Of a stretch of DNA of 64,000 nt, positions 45,021-57,772 are shown in pieces. The number at the start of each line of letters is the position of its first letter. Within the stretch, counting starts at the first letter, position 1. Both the position numbers and the translations under genes were made by a program. The notes under the pieces are model-generated. The model was not told the DNA's origin and searched no databases. It saw only the letters and a program-made list of their open reading frames with translations. Where the stretch lies: assembly GCA_028829895.1 (NCBI GenBank), contig CM054181.1:8234001-8298000 (forward strand), given 5' to 3'. Source of the DNA: Sinotaia quadrata (lineage: Eukaryota > Mollusca > Gastropoda > Architaenioglossa > Viviparidae).

Positions 45021-45504
45021 AGTTAAAAACTGGAAACAAAATCTTGCTGCTCTAAGAGAATGCACAACAATGTCCATCACCCCTTACCCATACCTTACCC
45101 CTATCCCGCAAACGCTTACATATTATTGGAATGTATATTACCGTAACTCTCCTTTCCAAATCTTATTTTTAAAAGCACCTTCCCATCCCAATACTTAGAA
45201 AATTAGAAAAAAAAAGTTTATTTTAACCCAAGTGTTCTTGTTCAATGCCGTTTTAATACAGTTTAATAAATTTATATCATTTACTAATATATCTTGACAT
45301 GTGAACGTAAAACAGTTTAACAAGTGTAACATCTTATTTACATAAACAACAAATAATAGCATACAACCTACAACGTTTTCTAAGGCAACAGTACATTGCA
45401 GGCTTACACAGCATAATGATATATATTGCATTGCAAATTGGAGTGGCGTGTTTCCAGTCAAACCACAAAACAACAAATAAGTAAATTGTGAATTTGGATG
45501 CTTA
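45021..45504. other. No gene seen
   Basis: Unique AT-rich sequence; A-run at 45209-45215. Confidence 0.5.
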
Positions 45505-45511
45505 AGATGCG

Positions 45512-45695
45512 TGATACATAACACAGAAGAGGTACATGCATGATACATAACACAGAAGAGGTACATGCATGATACATAACACAGAAGAGGTATATGCATA
45601 ATACATAGCACAGAAGAGGTACATGCATGATACATAGTTCAGAAGAGGTACATGCAAGATACATAACACAGGTGTTACACAATACATAACACAAG
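45512..45695. repeat. 29-bp tandem repeat, ~6 copies
   Basis: ACATAACACAGAAGAGGTAC plus ATGCATGAT at 45516, 45545 and onward; the right end decays through ACAAGATAC/TGTTACACA variants to about 45780. Confidence 0.93.
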
Positions 45696-45825
45696 AGGTA
45701 CAAATATTTATGATGAGAAAAGGTACGTGTATGATAGATGATGCAAAAGGAAACACGTGTATGATGTCACATTGGTACGCACAGGACACCTCTGTACAAG
45801 AGTTATTTACGCGATATACAGTGTT

Positions 45826-46146
45826 AGTAACTTACACCAGGAATAGAGTAATGCTAATTACACCAGGAATAGAGTAATGCTAATTACACCAGGAATAGAG
45901 TAATGCTAAGTACACCAGGAATAGAGTAATGCTAATTACACCAGGAATATAGTAATGCTACGTACACCAGGAATAGAGTAATGCTAATTACACCAGGAAT
46001 AGAGTAATGCTAAGTACACCAGGAATAGAGTAATGCTAATTACACCAGGAATATAGTAATGCTACGTACACCAGGAATAGAGTAATGCTAATTACACCAG
46101 GAATAGAGTAATGCTAAGTACACCAGGAATAGAGTAATGCTAAGTA
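45826..46146. repeat. 26-bp tandem repeat, 12 copies, with 104-bp higher-order period
   Basis: TTACACCAGGAATAGAGTAA plus TGCTAA. A distinctive variant (GAATATAGTAATGCTACG) occurs at about 45945 and 46049, exactly four units apart, showing block duplication. Confidence 0.97.
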
Positions 46147-46499
46147 AATAAATGTTTTAAAACTGTTCTCTTGAAAATGGATCTCGGCTATTGCTACACT
46201 CAATCTTCGAATGATTCTGTTTGTTTACACAACGTCTTGTTATGCACTAATGAGCTTCATATAACCTAACAAATAAATATACAATTTTGGTGTTAAAAAA
46301 AATCATAATTAATAATTTGTAGAAATGAAATCTTTATAGAATATTAGGTAGAATGGCTCTTAAATCTCTAGCAAATTATCATTTCAGGATCTCTAAAGTG
46401 CAATTCACACTCCCTCTGAAATGGTCAGTCCAGACTAAATGGCTTCAAACTGTCCATCTTTAGTGTGGAATCTCAGTTATTCAATTCATACTCCAGCAT
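46147..46499. other. No gene seen
   Basis: Unique AT-rich sequence. Confidence 0.5.
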
Positions 46500-46835
46500 C
46501 TTAATTTCTCTTTCAGAAACGATTCCGGGATTCTCAATTGGAACTCCGAGATTCTCAATCAGTACTCTTGAATTCTCAATCAGTACTTTGAGATTCTCAA
46601 TAGGAACTCCGGGATTTTCAATCAGCACTCCGGGATTCTCTATCGGTATTCCGGGATTCTCAATTGGTACTCCGGATTCTCAATCAGTACTCTGGGATTC
46701 TCAATCGGTACTCCGAGATTTTCAATAGGAATTTCGAGATTCTCAATCAGTACACCGGGTTTCTTAATCAGTGCTCCGGGATTCTCAATCAGTACTCCGG
46801 GATTCTCAATCAGTGCTCCGGGATTCACGCTGCTC
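46500..46835. repeat. 20-21 bp tandem repeat, ~16 copies
   Basis: GGGATTCTCAATCAGTACTCC units with GTACTCC/GTGCTCC/GGAACTCC variants. Period variation explains the several overlapping short frames on both strands. Confidence 0.94.
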
Positions 46836-47127
46836 TAGTGCTGGCGTTAGCGGTCATTCCGGCACACAAATCACGCCAAGACACATCATGGCACCGCCGA
46901 AGTTGGATGAAAAGAGGGAGAAAGGAAAAGGAGAAATGAGGGCAGTTGAGGGCAGTTGCCGATTGCACTGATTAATTTCCTAGTTGGATTGAATGCTAAA
47001 CCTTGATGATGGCCACCGTTGGTTGTTTGTTTCAGTTTAAGAGTCGCACAGATTTTTCTCGTGCACTCTGATGATGACGGATTTGGGAGTGCTTCTGGCT
47101 TGCGCCGATTTCGCGCTGGAACTCGTA

Positions 47128-47195
47128 CACTATTTCAGACATGGAACTCGTACACTATTTCAGACATGGAACTCGTACACTATTTCAGACATGGA
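47128..47195. repeat. 25-bp tandem repeat, 3 copies
   Basis: GGAACTCGTACACTATTTCA plus GACAT, identical copies. Confidence 0.95.
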
Positions 47196-47199
47196 GAGT

Positions 47200-47650
47200 G
47201 CAATTCATTCCAAACATGCACAACATTACACAAAAATGCACGTATAACAAACATACAAAACATCACACAAAAATTGACACACATGCCAAACATACACCAC
47301 AAAAGTGCCAACATCTCAGACACACCATTTTAAAAGGCACACATACCAAACATACACCACACAAAAATGCACACATACCAAACGTACACCACAAAAAACT
47401 ACACACATACCAAACGTACACCATACAAAAATGTACCAAACACACAACACACAAAAATGCACATACCAAACATATGCCAGAAAAAAATTGCACACACTTA
47501 CCAAACAGCTACACACAATATGCACATATACCAATCATATACAGCACAACAAAAGTGCACACACACCAAACAATCACTATACCACATTAAAATGCACACA
47601 TAAAAAAACACAACACCACACAAAATTAACACACCCAAAATACATCTATT
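47200..47650. repeat. Degenerate ~30-bp CA-rich array
   Basis: CACACATACCAAACATACAC plus CACACAAAAATG units, about 14, with many indels. Low-complexity frames on both strands derive from it. Confidence 0.85.
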
Positions 47651-48412
47651 ACGCAAGAACATTTAGGGAAAAACACATCACTCACAGACCGGATCTAATA
47701 CACGTCTAAACCACACTCGCCTTTTACATACACACACACACATACGCGCATGCCTCATACACAAATACGTCCTTCTGATCACACATACATACACAAATGA
47801 CATACATCCAAATTCACTCGTCACACAAACACCACACGCATTCACACATTGTGTCACGCTCTCTGGCGTGACGGAAATAATCAGTTCGGGCGAGTCTATG
47901 TAATTCCCTTGTGCAGATGGTGATCAATTGTTGCATGCCAGCGATAAGCATTAAGGTTATCACTCTCTGCCACAGACAAGAGGAGGATAAAGGTGGACAC
48001 TTCAATTTTTTCAAACACCTCCGTTTCCGACTAGACTTTCTGGGTCGCCGCCTTGTCTTCTACCCGGCTTTATTTGGTGGTGCCGACTGAAAAATTAATT
48101 CTGATGGAAGACCAATTAGACTTAAAAAGCGAGGTCTGGAATTGGTCCCACAAAGTGCCACTCCGTTGAGTCGCACGCAGAAAGAAAGGGAGATCACCGC
48201 ATCTTGGGGTGAAAGAAGGGAAGTGTTTGAAGTAATGACTAGGGCCGTGGAGGCCAGACAATGGCGACCAAGGCAGATATTGGTTTGTTACGCTGAAACT
48301 CCTAAGGGGAGACAATCCAATCAGGAACCTAGGAGTTAAATTCTTCGGAGGACTGCTGCGATCACTCACCAACACCACACACACAGCACGCACACAAACA
48401 CGCGCACGAAGA

Positions 48413-48416
<4 letters not shown>
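47651..48416. other. No gene established
   Basis: CA-rich start (47725-47830), then a stretch of more balanced composition (47850-48350) where a 155-residue minus-strand frame (48070-48537) is open. That frame begins in the flanking CA repeat and I recognise no domain in it. Confidence 0.4.

Positions 48417-48467
<51 letters not shown>
48417..48467. repeat. (CA)n microsatellite, ~25 copies
   Basis: Uninterrupted CA run. Confidence 0.97.
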
Positions 48468-48469
<2 letters not shown>

Positions 48470-48777
48470 ATGCACATTACGACAGTATTTTTTCTCCCAT
48501 CAACATTATTTCTCTCCAGATTGTAAAGTGACAACAATTTACAATTAAGTTTTAAGTTGTGTTTTTGAAAAGAATGATTTTGATCTCTTAGCTCCGTTAG
48601 CTGAAAAATATCTCGATATTTTCAAACTACGCATGTGCACACACATATACTCAAGTAAAGTATATAAAACATATATTTATTTTTAAATCACATTTTCTGT
48701 GAAAAGAACAACGTACGAGTCAGTATTATAGAGTATCTTTGTTACTGTCAATGTGTATTCGTTTGTTTTTTCTTTTG

Positions 48778-49165
48778 TGCCCACGTCATACATGTTTACT
48801 TGTCCCCACGTCATGTTAACATGTTTACTTGTGTACTCGTATTTTTAACATATTTACTTGTACCTATGTCATAATGTTTACTTGTGCCCACGTTATACAT
48901 GTTTACTTGTCCCCACGTCATGTTAACATGTTTACTTGTGTCCACGTCATAATGTTTACTTGTGTCCACGTCATGTTAATTATGTTTAATTGTGCTCACG
49001 TCATGTTGGCATGCTTACTTGTGCCAACGTCATGCTAATATGTTGAATTGTGCGCTCATCATGTCAACATGTTTACTTGTGCCCTTACTATGTTAGCATG
49101 TTTACTTGTGCCCACGTCATGTTTACGTGTGTCCTCATCATGTTAACAGGCTTACTCTTCGTACC
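48778..49165. repeat. ~28-bp tandem repeat, ~13 copies
   Basis: CCCACGTCATGTTAACATGT plus TTACTTGTG. The TTAACATG word is variably deleted, producing 20- and 28-bp units. Confidence 0.92.
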
Positions 49166-49629
49166 CCATCATGTTAAAATGTTATATAGTGGATTGGTCA
49201 GTTGGCCTGTTCACATTACTCTATAACTGATTGCCCTCATATTGCATTGGTCAGATGATCTGTTAACATCACTCAGTAACGGATTGTCTTCAACATCACT
49301 CAGTGAAAGATTGTCCTCATATTGAGTATGCAACTAAATCTTAAATGACTCATATACGCTTTGACTCGATTTCTAATATTTTTTGGCAATCAAAAAATAC
49401 ATTGTTATAACATTGCTTATTCTTTTTATCTAGTGATAAAATCTAGTGAACGCAGCCAACAGATTTAACATGAAAGTTTATGAATAGAACTTTATTTTCT
49501 AACACTTCATCAATAGAAACAAAATCTGCTGAATAAATATGGAAAAGCGTGGCAATTGACTAGAGGGATAAGATTTTGTAAAAATAATAACAGTGCCACT
49601 GTACTCATATTGCAAGATTATCTCGTAAA
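49166..49629. other. Diverged short repeats, no gene
   Basis: ACATCACTCAGTAACGGATTGTC-like words recur three times (49200-49330). Remainder unique AT-rich. Confidence 0.55.
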
Positions 49630-50575
49630 CTGAGGTACTCTGATATTGTACCAATACAGACAAACTTATAGCGTGTTCAGTAGCAATGTACTCTGATATT
49701 GTACCAATACAAGCAAACGTACGGTGTGTTCAGTAGCAATGTACTCTGATATTGTACCAATACAAGCAAACTTACAGTGTTCAGTAGCAATGTACTCTGA
49801 TATTGTACCAATACAAGCAAACTTACAGCGTGTTCAGTAACAAGGTACTCTGATATTGTACCAATACAAGCACACTTGCAGTGTGTTCAGTAGCAATGTA
49901 CTCTGATATTGTACCAATACAAGCAAACTTACAGCGTGTTCAGTAGCAAGGTACTCTGATATTGTACCAATACAAGCAAACTTGCAGCGTATTCAGTAGC
50001 AATGTACTCTGATATTGTACCAATACAAGCAAACTTACAGCGTGTTCAGTAGCAAGGTACTCTGATATTGTACCAATACAAGCAAACTTGCAGCGTATTC
50101 AGTAGCAAGGTACTCTGATATTGTACCAATACAAGCAAACTTGTAGTGTGTTCAGTAGCAATGTACTCTGATATTGTAGAAATAAAAACACATTTGCTGT
50201 GTGTGTTCAGTAGCAATGTAATCGGATAGTTTACTAATAAAAACAAATTTGCAGTATGTTTATTACTTCAATATGTCAAATTTGCAATATGTTCATTAGC
50301 AAGGTCAAATCTGCAATGTGTTCAGTAGCAATGTACTCTGATATTGTACTAATAAAAACAAAGCTGGTATGTGTTCATTAGAAGGGTGCTCTAAATTAGA
50401 ATTAATTAAAAGCAAATCTGCAATGTGTTCAGTAGCAACGTACTCTGATATTGTACTAATAAAAACAAATTTTCAGTATGTTCAATAACAAGGTCAAACT
50501 TGAATGTGTTCAATAGCAACGTACTCTGATATTGTACTAATAAAAACAAATATGGTATGACTTAAGTAGCAATGT
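49630..50575. repeat. 51-54 bp tandem repeat, ~17 copies, split by family A
   Basis: GTACTCTGATATTGTACCAA plus TACAAGCAAACTTACAGCGT and GTTCAGTAGCAAT at 49635, 49688, 49741 and onward. The left ten units are regular; the right ones diverge to GTACTAATAAAAACAAAT forms. A remnant is found past the insertion at 52374. Confidence 0.95.
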
Positions 50576-51771
50576 GTGGTGGAGTAGATTTGCCAATCCC
50601 TATTTCTAATCTTAATTGTTATATAAATTGTTCAATGTCAATGTGACCTGACCTTAGGCACTGCTTATGCTGATATTTTTAAGTGTCAGAGTTGGAGTAA
50701 ACAACTCAGGTAAAGAATATGCTAGTGTTGCTGATGTAATCCAAACCAATTCCAACTGGATGAGTAGTATTTCTGACTAATAGTCACATACTTGCTCATA
50801 ACAACTTCATCCAATGGGGATGGACCAAAAGTTACTTTGTTGAAGAAAATCCTATATTCTAATCACTTTGATTTTGACATAATTCGAGTCCGGTCATAAA
50901 GGTGATCATTAGCTTATGGTATATTAACTAACAGATAAAGAAAAGAATGGACTTAGAAATATTCCATACATATTTGCTATTGAAGTATGATTTGAAATGG
51001 GGAATGCATTATGTAACTGAACCTTTATTTATTTCTTCACCAAGTTGGTTATGTTATACATTATTTTTTTGAATTTTGATTGATGCTTTATTTCGTATAC
51101 TGCATGTGTATGAGACTAATTAATATCATTGCAGGATTTGTAAGTTGACAATGTGTGTGAGAAAAAAGGAGTTAGAGATGAAATATGTCTGGAATTTAGC
51201 ACTACCTTAATTAGACCTAGTAGAAAGGAACATGCCTTTTTTATTTTGTAGTCCTGTACCTACTTCAGACTACAGTGACAACTGTACTCTACCAGACCAT
51301 ATGGGTGTGTGAATCTAGCGTTGTCATTGAACTTATCAGTAAATGTATTCCTGTGAGTGATTCCTGTGAATTCCGTTCATGAGCCAATATGGCAAAACTG
51401 GAGCTTACGTTTGGTCTGAAGAATTCATGAAAGTTTCTTGAACATTCTTCATGGTGTGCTGAGTAGTCACACAAAGATTCTGGAACATTCCTCCTGACAT
51501 GCTAGACAGCACAATTGAATTCTGGACAATTCTCTACGATGTGCTTTGTGAGTGCATCAAAGATTCTGGAACAGTTGGGTAACATGCCTAGAAGGGGTAT
51601 GTTGGACCGTCATCTAAAATAAGGACAATGACTTGTTGCAAACCACATGATTGTGAACACATGCCAGTGGCAGCTGCCATCTTAGAAAGTTATGTTTATT
51701 GACTATAATTATCTCTCTGAAACTCCACTCCTATTTCCACTATGAATTATATCATGAACTTGATTATATAC

Positions 51772-51864
<93 letters not shown>

Positions 51865-52370
51865 TGTGTGTGTTTGTTTGTTAATTGACTGTTGATGTCT
51901 AAGCTAGGATAAACTGGATGAGTGCTTAGCGTTAATCAAATATTGTTGTTAAGTGATATAAATGCCAATGCTTCATTGATTATATTCATATGTTGTATAT
52001 TTGATTTTTGATTTAATAATTTATTGTTAAATTTATTAACCTTCTTGCACGCATCAAAACTTATGTTGGAGTAATATTGAGTGGATGGGGGCTCGTTAAC
52101 TAAAAATAAAAGACGAATTTTATTACTCCTTTAGCAAGAAGTTTCCACCTGCAGAACATTATGCGAGAGTAAAACATCTATCTTATTATTATGTAAAGAG
52201 TAGAGTTTACGACGCCCTTATAATTCGCCCAATTAAGAGAGATGTTGGTCTTGTGGGATAATTATTAATAACTATAAATTAAGATTCTTGATCACTTGTA
52301 ATTAGTTATGTGTTGATAAATAATAAATAATAATCATAGCGAGTGAAGGTTTCCCAGAGAGGTGTCACAC
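50576..52370 (-). mobile_element. Interspersed family A, near full-length copy 2 (reverse)
   Basis: Reverse-complement counterpart of 21935-23611, about 1.8 kb. Read on the minus strand the left module gives ACTAATTACAAGTGATCAAG and the next blocks GTGGAAACTTCTTGCTAAAGG, GAGCCCCCATCCACT and TTAAATCAAAAATCAAATA. The right module gives AAGCAGTGCCTAAGGTCAGG, TAGAAATAGGGATTGGCAAA and CTACTCCACCACA. Its middle contains TTCTGGAACATTC-type repeated words (51475-51570) and a TG microsatellite not shared with copy 1. No coding capacity seen. Confidence 0.82.
51786..51872. repeat. (TG)n microsatellite, ~42 copies
   Basis: Nearly uninterrupted TG run inside family A copy 2, preceded by TATATA; absent from copy 1. 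Confidence 0.97.
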
Positions 52371-52373
52371 AAG

Positions 52374-52410
52374 GTACTACTAAAAACAAATCTACGGTGT
52401 ATTCAGAAAC
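52374..52410. repeat. Remnant of the 53-bp array beyond family A copy 2
   Basis: GTACTACTAAAAACAAATCT then ACGGTGTATTCAG matches the diverged unit at about 50534-50570, so the array resumes after the inserted element. Confidence 0.85.
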
Positions 52411-53430
52411 GCTAGGCTATTTAAAGCATATATATTCCCGCCTAGTCATTTGTGATATTTCTACATTTTACAAGAAGATACACACATTGAATTAATTTAT
52501 GTACTAAGGAATCCTATTAATTTTGTTATAGTAGACTTAAAGTCTTAATTAGGAACATTAGTAATGAGAAAGGGAGTTGGTTTCGCGCTGTGTTCACAAA
52601 TCTACTAATTTTTTCTCTTAAGAAACAAGATTGATTAGACCGGCTCAGTCGCTAGAGCCAAATGCTGCCATCTTTCACCCCCCCCCCCCGAAATCGCAAA
52701 CTTGTCAGTTGCTATATTAATTTCACTGAACATTTAAGGTCTACTTATAGAACACAGCAGTTTGAATGAATTGGGGGTGGACGCGAGGAGACGGTGGCAA
52801 TTTGACTTCAGTGTAGCTTCTGTGACTTTCTAGGCCAGCTAATGTACTGGTCACGTGACACAAATCACGTGGCATGATTTTGCAAACTGCACGTTATTCG
52901 CATCTTGAAACGTCGCGTGCACATCAGCCGGCTCAGAGGTATTAATAAGGTTTAGCATGTGCGGCTAACGTTTCGTCTAACTTTTTATTGTAGTCTAAAT
53001 TGGGCGACTAACAGTTTTGTTTGGAAAACTTTATGGTTAACCACTGTACCAAGATAATTAATGTGACATTTTGCGCGCCGTTCAGACAAACCCGTCACGT
53101 TTATGCTCCAGATTTACGACGCGTTCTCAAATGGCTTACACTATCAATCGGAGGCGTCTTCACATGGTTCATATTGTCATTCAGTAGGCGTCTTCACACG
53201 GTTCGTATTGTCAGTCGGGAGGGACCTTGTGAGCTCGGAAAAGCAGGCAGAGTTGGCGTACTGTTATTTCAGTTGTTCTCTCTTCCGTCGGGCCGGAGCT
53301 ATGTAAACACAAGACCAGCCTATTGTTTACGATCAGCGACAGGGAGAATAAACTAGAACAAATCCGCTGGTCTTTTGGCAAATATTTTGCGCCTAAATAT
53401 TTGAGCAGAGGTGCTTGCTCTCTCTCACTG
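52411..53430. other. Unique sequence, no gene established
   Basis: C-run at 52677-52689 preceded by a tRNA-D-arm-like word GGCTCAGTCGCTAGAGCC (52641-52658) without a B box. A ~34-bp doublet GGCGTCTTCACA.GGTTC lies at 53152 and 53188. The open frame 53021-53356 (+) overlaps this doublet and has no recognisable domain. Confidence 0.45.
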
Positions 53431-53745
53431 TCTGTCTCCCTCCCTCTGTTTCCTGTAATCCCTCCCCCTCTCTCTGTATTCATCTCTTTGTTCTTTCTCG
53501 TTCTCTCTTTTTTTCTCTCTCTCTCCCTTTATTTCCTGTCTCTTCGTCTTGCAATCTCTCTCTCTCTCTCTCTCTCCCTTTATTTCCTGTCTCTTCGTCT
53601 TGCAATCTCTCTCTCTCTCCTTGTCTCTATCTCTCGCCCGTTCTCCATCTCTATATCCTCTTTCTCCTCTGCCTTTCTCATCTCTTCCCTCTTTCTTAGT
53701 ATTTCTCTCATCAGTCTTGATTTCTTTTTCTTTTTTCTCTCTATC
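53431..53745. repeat. CT-rich low-complexity with one long duplication
   Basis: CTCTCCCTTTATTTCCTGTC plus TCTTCGTCTTGCAATCTC occurs twice (about 53521 and 53572) inside a TC/TTC-rich tract. Open frames on both strands are compositional. Confidence 0.9.
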
Positions 53746-53829
53746 TTCCCACTCCTTTCATTCATCTTTAAAGTGCCTTATTTTGTCTGTTGCATATTGT
53801 ATAATCTTTAGGCTATATTTATCTGACAT

Positions 53830-54475
53830 ATTCCACACGTACTTACAAGAGCTCACTGTTAAGGTCAGTCCTTTTCTCTCATTTGTCTGGCAGGATGTAT
53901 GTGAGCCTCTTGACTACCTGTCAGAATTTCTGTGAGTCTGCTGTCCGCCTAACTTGATTTTTGTGACCATGTCCATCTGACAGGTTGACCCTATATTGTA
54001 TTTCACATTTGACAGAATTTCTGTATTTCATATTGTATTACGTGACCCTATATTGTATTTCACATTTGACAGAATTTCTGTATTTCATATTGTATTACGT
54101 GACCCTATATTGTATTTCACATCTGACAGAATTTCTGCGAACCTATTTTCTTTTTGACAGAATTTCTCCAAGTTAGCTGTCTCTATGACAGGATTTCTAA
54201 AGGAGCTTGTTGTTTATCTGATAGGATTTCTGCAAACCTGTTTTCTCTCTAAAGGACTGTGTAAGTCTATCACCTATGTCAAGGATTTCTGCGAACCTTT
54301 TGTTCTTTTGATAAGCTTTCCATAAGCAAGTAGTTTGTATGGAGGATATATGTGAGCCAGTTATCTACATGATAGGGTTTTTGCAGACCTAAGATTTTTT
54401 GCAAGCTTGCTGACTACCTGGCAGGATTTCTGCAAGCGTGTTGTCTCTCTGACAACCTGTCTGCAAACCTGTCCG
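53830..54475. repeat. GACAGAATTTCTG array: 57-bp regular core, degenerate flanks
   Basis: The core 53985-54130 has GACCCTATATTGTATTTCAC plus ATTTGACAGAATTTCTG repeated 2.5 times at 57 bp. On both sides a ~30-35 bp unit (TGACAGGATTTCTGCAAACC) recurs with heavy divergence. Confidence 0.85.
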
Positions 54476-55437
54476 GCGCCACTACAGCATACATTGCTGG
54501 GAATAAAAAAAAAAACGATGTTTACACTAATGGCCGAAATTTAGAAAAGCAGTGGACTGTTCCCGACCTTACTGTAAGAAGACATGTTTTCAACGACTTA
54601 TTTGTGAAAAAAATTCAAATTTTGATTTTATTTGAAAATGTGTATAAAGCAGACATGTACACACGTTTTAGTGTTGATGCACAGGTACTATGGTCAAAAG
54701 CTTTAACAGAAAGAAGTGAAGAGAATAATTTCTTAAATTCCTCAAGAACACTATCGTCAGCAACATCGCTGTTTCCATCAATTCAAACTTGTGTGAGTGT
54801 GTTTGCTGTCAGGCAAGTGATCAATAAAGCTACATTGCTTGTTACACATCCACATAGAACTAGGAAATTTTCATGACGTCATCTATGAATATTTAATATA
54901 TATGGAAGCAGAAGATTTATATGAGATCTTGACCTTGCTGAGTTTTCTGCTGCATGTGTCGACGAATGACCAAACATGTATATTCCAGTTGTACGGTTGA
55001 ATGGCTTGAAGGTGTTAAAAAGGAGGAATATGACTGAATAGTATGTTTATTATGGTACAATTCTAAAGATTCACACACGCATAGGAGTTTCACCCAGACA
55101 AAATGGTCACTATCTGTATGACAAGAGCCATAAGACTAAAAAAAAACCAAAAAAAAAACCCCAAATGTCACTCAACTTGATGAATGTGAACTTTCTAGAG
55201 ATGTTAGACCTTCGAGACTCATTTTGAAAATTAATAGAGACATCGATCTAAGAAGTCTTAGTGCCTGCTAAATTAATTCTTTAATTTGATTAATTGGCAC
55301 TGTACAGGTGGGAAAAGGGGAAGACATTCTACAATTTCATAGAAGCGGTATATACCTTTATCTTCTCTCATAATGACGTCAGTGATTTCTCACTCTGCAT
55401 GTTTAGACAGTGACACAATGTAAAACTTCGTATTTCA
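54476..55437. other. Unique sequence, no gene established
   Basis: A 90-residue frame (54604-54876, +) is non-repetitive but has no domain I recognise. A-rich tract at 55138-55163. Confidence 0.45.
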
Positions 55438-55522
55438 AGATCACTCTACGTTACATAAGATCACTCTACGTTACATAAGATCACTCTACGTTACATAAGA
55501 TCACTCTACGTTACATAAGATC
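55438..55522. repeat. 20-bp tandem repeat, 4 copies
   Basis: TCACTCTACGTTACATAAGA repeated identically from 55441 to 55520. Confidence 0.98.
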
Positions 55523-55759
55523 ACATTTTCACATTTCTCAGTTTCTAATTTCAATATGGCGTCGATCATTAGCGAAGTAAACATCAATCCGGAAAGATAA
55601 GTTTGACTCGAGATGTTATCTACAGTAGAATAACGACCAGTATCAAAGCATTTGTCACAAAGAAGGAGACTGATCGAATAGCGTTCACAAGAAACAACTA
55701 GCAGACAAACCTCGTAACAAAACTTAATAGTTACGTGTCTCCTACTACTTTCACGATAG

Positions 55760-56172
55760 CTCAACGGTTTCTAGCGCGTCTGTTGTGCAGGATAAAAGAT
55801 AGAACGGTTTCTAGCACGTCTATTGTGCAGGATAAAAGATAGAACGGTTTCTAGCACGTCTATTGTGCAGGATAAAAGATAGAACGGTTACTAGCACGTC
55901 TATTGTGCAGGATAAAAGATAGAACGGTTTCTAGCACGTCTATTGTGCAGGATAAAAGATAGAACGGTTACTAGCACGTCTATTGTGCAGGATAAAAGAT
56001 AGAACGGTTAGTAGCACGTCTATTGTGCCGGATAAAAGATAGAACGGTTACTAGCACGTCTATTGTGCCGGATAAAAGATAGAACGGTTACTAGCACGTC
56101 TATTGTGCAGGATAAAAGATAGAACGGTTACTAGCACGTCTATTGTGCCGGATAAAAGATAGAACGGTTACT
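55760..56172. repeat. 40-bp tandem repeat, 10 copies
   Basis: ACGGTTACTAGCACGTCTAT plus TGTGCAGGATAAAAGATAGA, no indels. Variants (TTTCT/TTACT; GCAGG/GCCGG) are unevenly distributed: GCCGG only in the right half. Confidence 0.97.
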
Positions 56173-56532
56173 AGCATACACTTTTCCACTACAAATCGAT
56201 TTGTTCATTTATCATAGATCTAAGCTATTTGCTTCTATTCTGGGTACGTCATTTCTATTCTCAGCAATAACAGCCAGTCTGCTCCATTGTTAGGGTAACC
56301 TTTTGGCGCCAATGTAACTCTTCCTACATGTATTTATTTATTTTCTGAGGATGTAGAATTCTGGTAGAAATCACTCGACCCACAAACTCCATTGTAATTG
56401 TCCTTGAAGAAATTCAAGAATTTACCCACACACATCCACACCCACCCTCCCATACACGTACATACACGCGAGCGAAAGAATACCATTCTATTATACGAGT
56501 TAAGTGCATAATAGCGTCCGCACGCACACACA

Positions 56533-56563
<31 letters not shown>

Positions 56564-56686
56564 TTTATGAGACGAATATGAATACATAATGAGGTTGACC
56601 TTAAAGTGATTCCACCGTTAAAATGGGTTAGATTTGCCCACATCTCTCGAGCTCTTTCTTTATTAAATCCAAGGTTGCGATTCCGA
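56173..56686. other. No gene seen; CA/CG microsatellite
   Basis: CA run continuing into CGCGCGCG at 56523-56562, an alternating purine-pyrimidine tract of about 40 bp. Confidence 0.65.
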
Positions 56687-56990
56687 CCCTAGTTGTAGTT
56701 TATTACTGATATCACTCTGATATCACTCCGACTCTAGCTGTAGTTTATTACTGATATCACTCTGATATCACTCCGACTCTAGCTGTAGCTTATTACTGAT
56801 ATCACTCTGATATCACTCCGACTCTAGCTGTAGTTTATTACACTGATATCACACTGATATCACTCCGACTCTAGCTGTAGCTTATTACACTGATTTCACA
56901 CTGATATCACTCCGACTCTAGCTGTAGTTTATTACTGATATCACTCTGATATCACTCCGACTCTAGATGTAGTTTATTACTGATATCACG
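56687..56990. repeat. 45-bp tandem repeat, 6-7 copies
   Basis: CTCCGACTCTAGCTGTAGTT plus TATTACTGATATCACTCTGA and TATCA at 56726, 56771 and onward; each unit contains an internal CTGATATCACT doublet. Three units carry an ACAC insertion. Confidence 0.95.
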
Positions 56991-57640
56991 TGGTATAAAA
57001 TTAAACACTTAAATAAATGAAGAAGTGGTTTACGTAGATTTCATTTATAAACCATCTTTCTATTGTACAATAAATACCATCAGATTATACTTAATATGAT
57101 AATGTTTACCTAAATGATATTTCAATTTTCTTAAAGTTTTATTTACCTCCCGCGCTCACCCCCGCTTGGTCAAACGTGGATCTATCTTAGCCTTGTCTCA
57201 TAAAATTGGAGTCAAACCTTTTTACCAACTCCACCCAAAAACAACTTTTTGACTCTTGACTCCGATTCCTCGGCCCTGTTTAAATCTAAGTCCAACACTG
57301 CGGAATATAAGGACCTATTTACATACAATCTAGCTCGCTTCCTAATGGGTTGTTCCGTGCTGCCTTAAATATTGACTTGATGCATACACAAAAAATAGGA
57401 GGAAATAAGAGTTTAGTCCCTTTGTGAGAATTCCGAGATAACATAGAATGAGGTTTTATGGCTCAAAGCTTGCCATGATAATCTCTCTGTACAATTGGCG
57501 CCGTTTTGTAAAGTAACAGCACACCTTTGATCAAAAGTATTTCTTACATTATATAACATTTGAATGAGGGGTAAAATGCCTACCAACATTGGCCGATTAA
57601 AACCGGACTTCAAAACGCCTAACGCGTCCAAATCTTATAT
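56991..57640. other. No gene seen
   Basis: Unique sequence. GGAGTCAAACCTTTTTACCA and TTTTTGACTCTTGACTCCGA are near-inverted words around 57210-57268. Confidence 0.5.
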
Positions 57641-57772
57641 AGGTTTGCCGGCAAATTAAATACGTGTTTGGATATCCATACTACTAGTTCTTGTGACTGC
57701 TTGGCAGGCAGATTAAATGTGCGTGTGGATATCCATATACTCGTTCCAGTGACTGCTTGGCCGGCAGATTCT
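57641..57772. repeat. ~60-bp array, left part (2 copies)
   Basis: GCAGATTAAATGTGCGTGTG plus GATATCCATA and GTGACTGCTTGGC. The same unit resumes at 58185. Confidence 0.88.

Noticed and set aside
52636..52700. tRNA D-arm-like word GGCTCAGTCGCTAGAGCC
   Set aside because: No B box follows at the expected distance; a C-run interrupts the region.
53323..53935. Ser/Leu-rich open frames of 94-162 residues
   Set aside because: They translate the CT-rich low-complexity tract.
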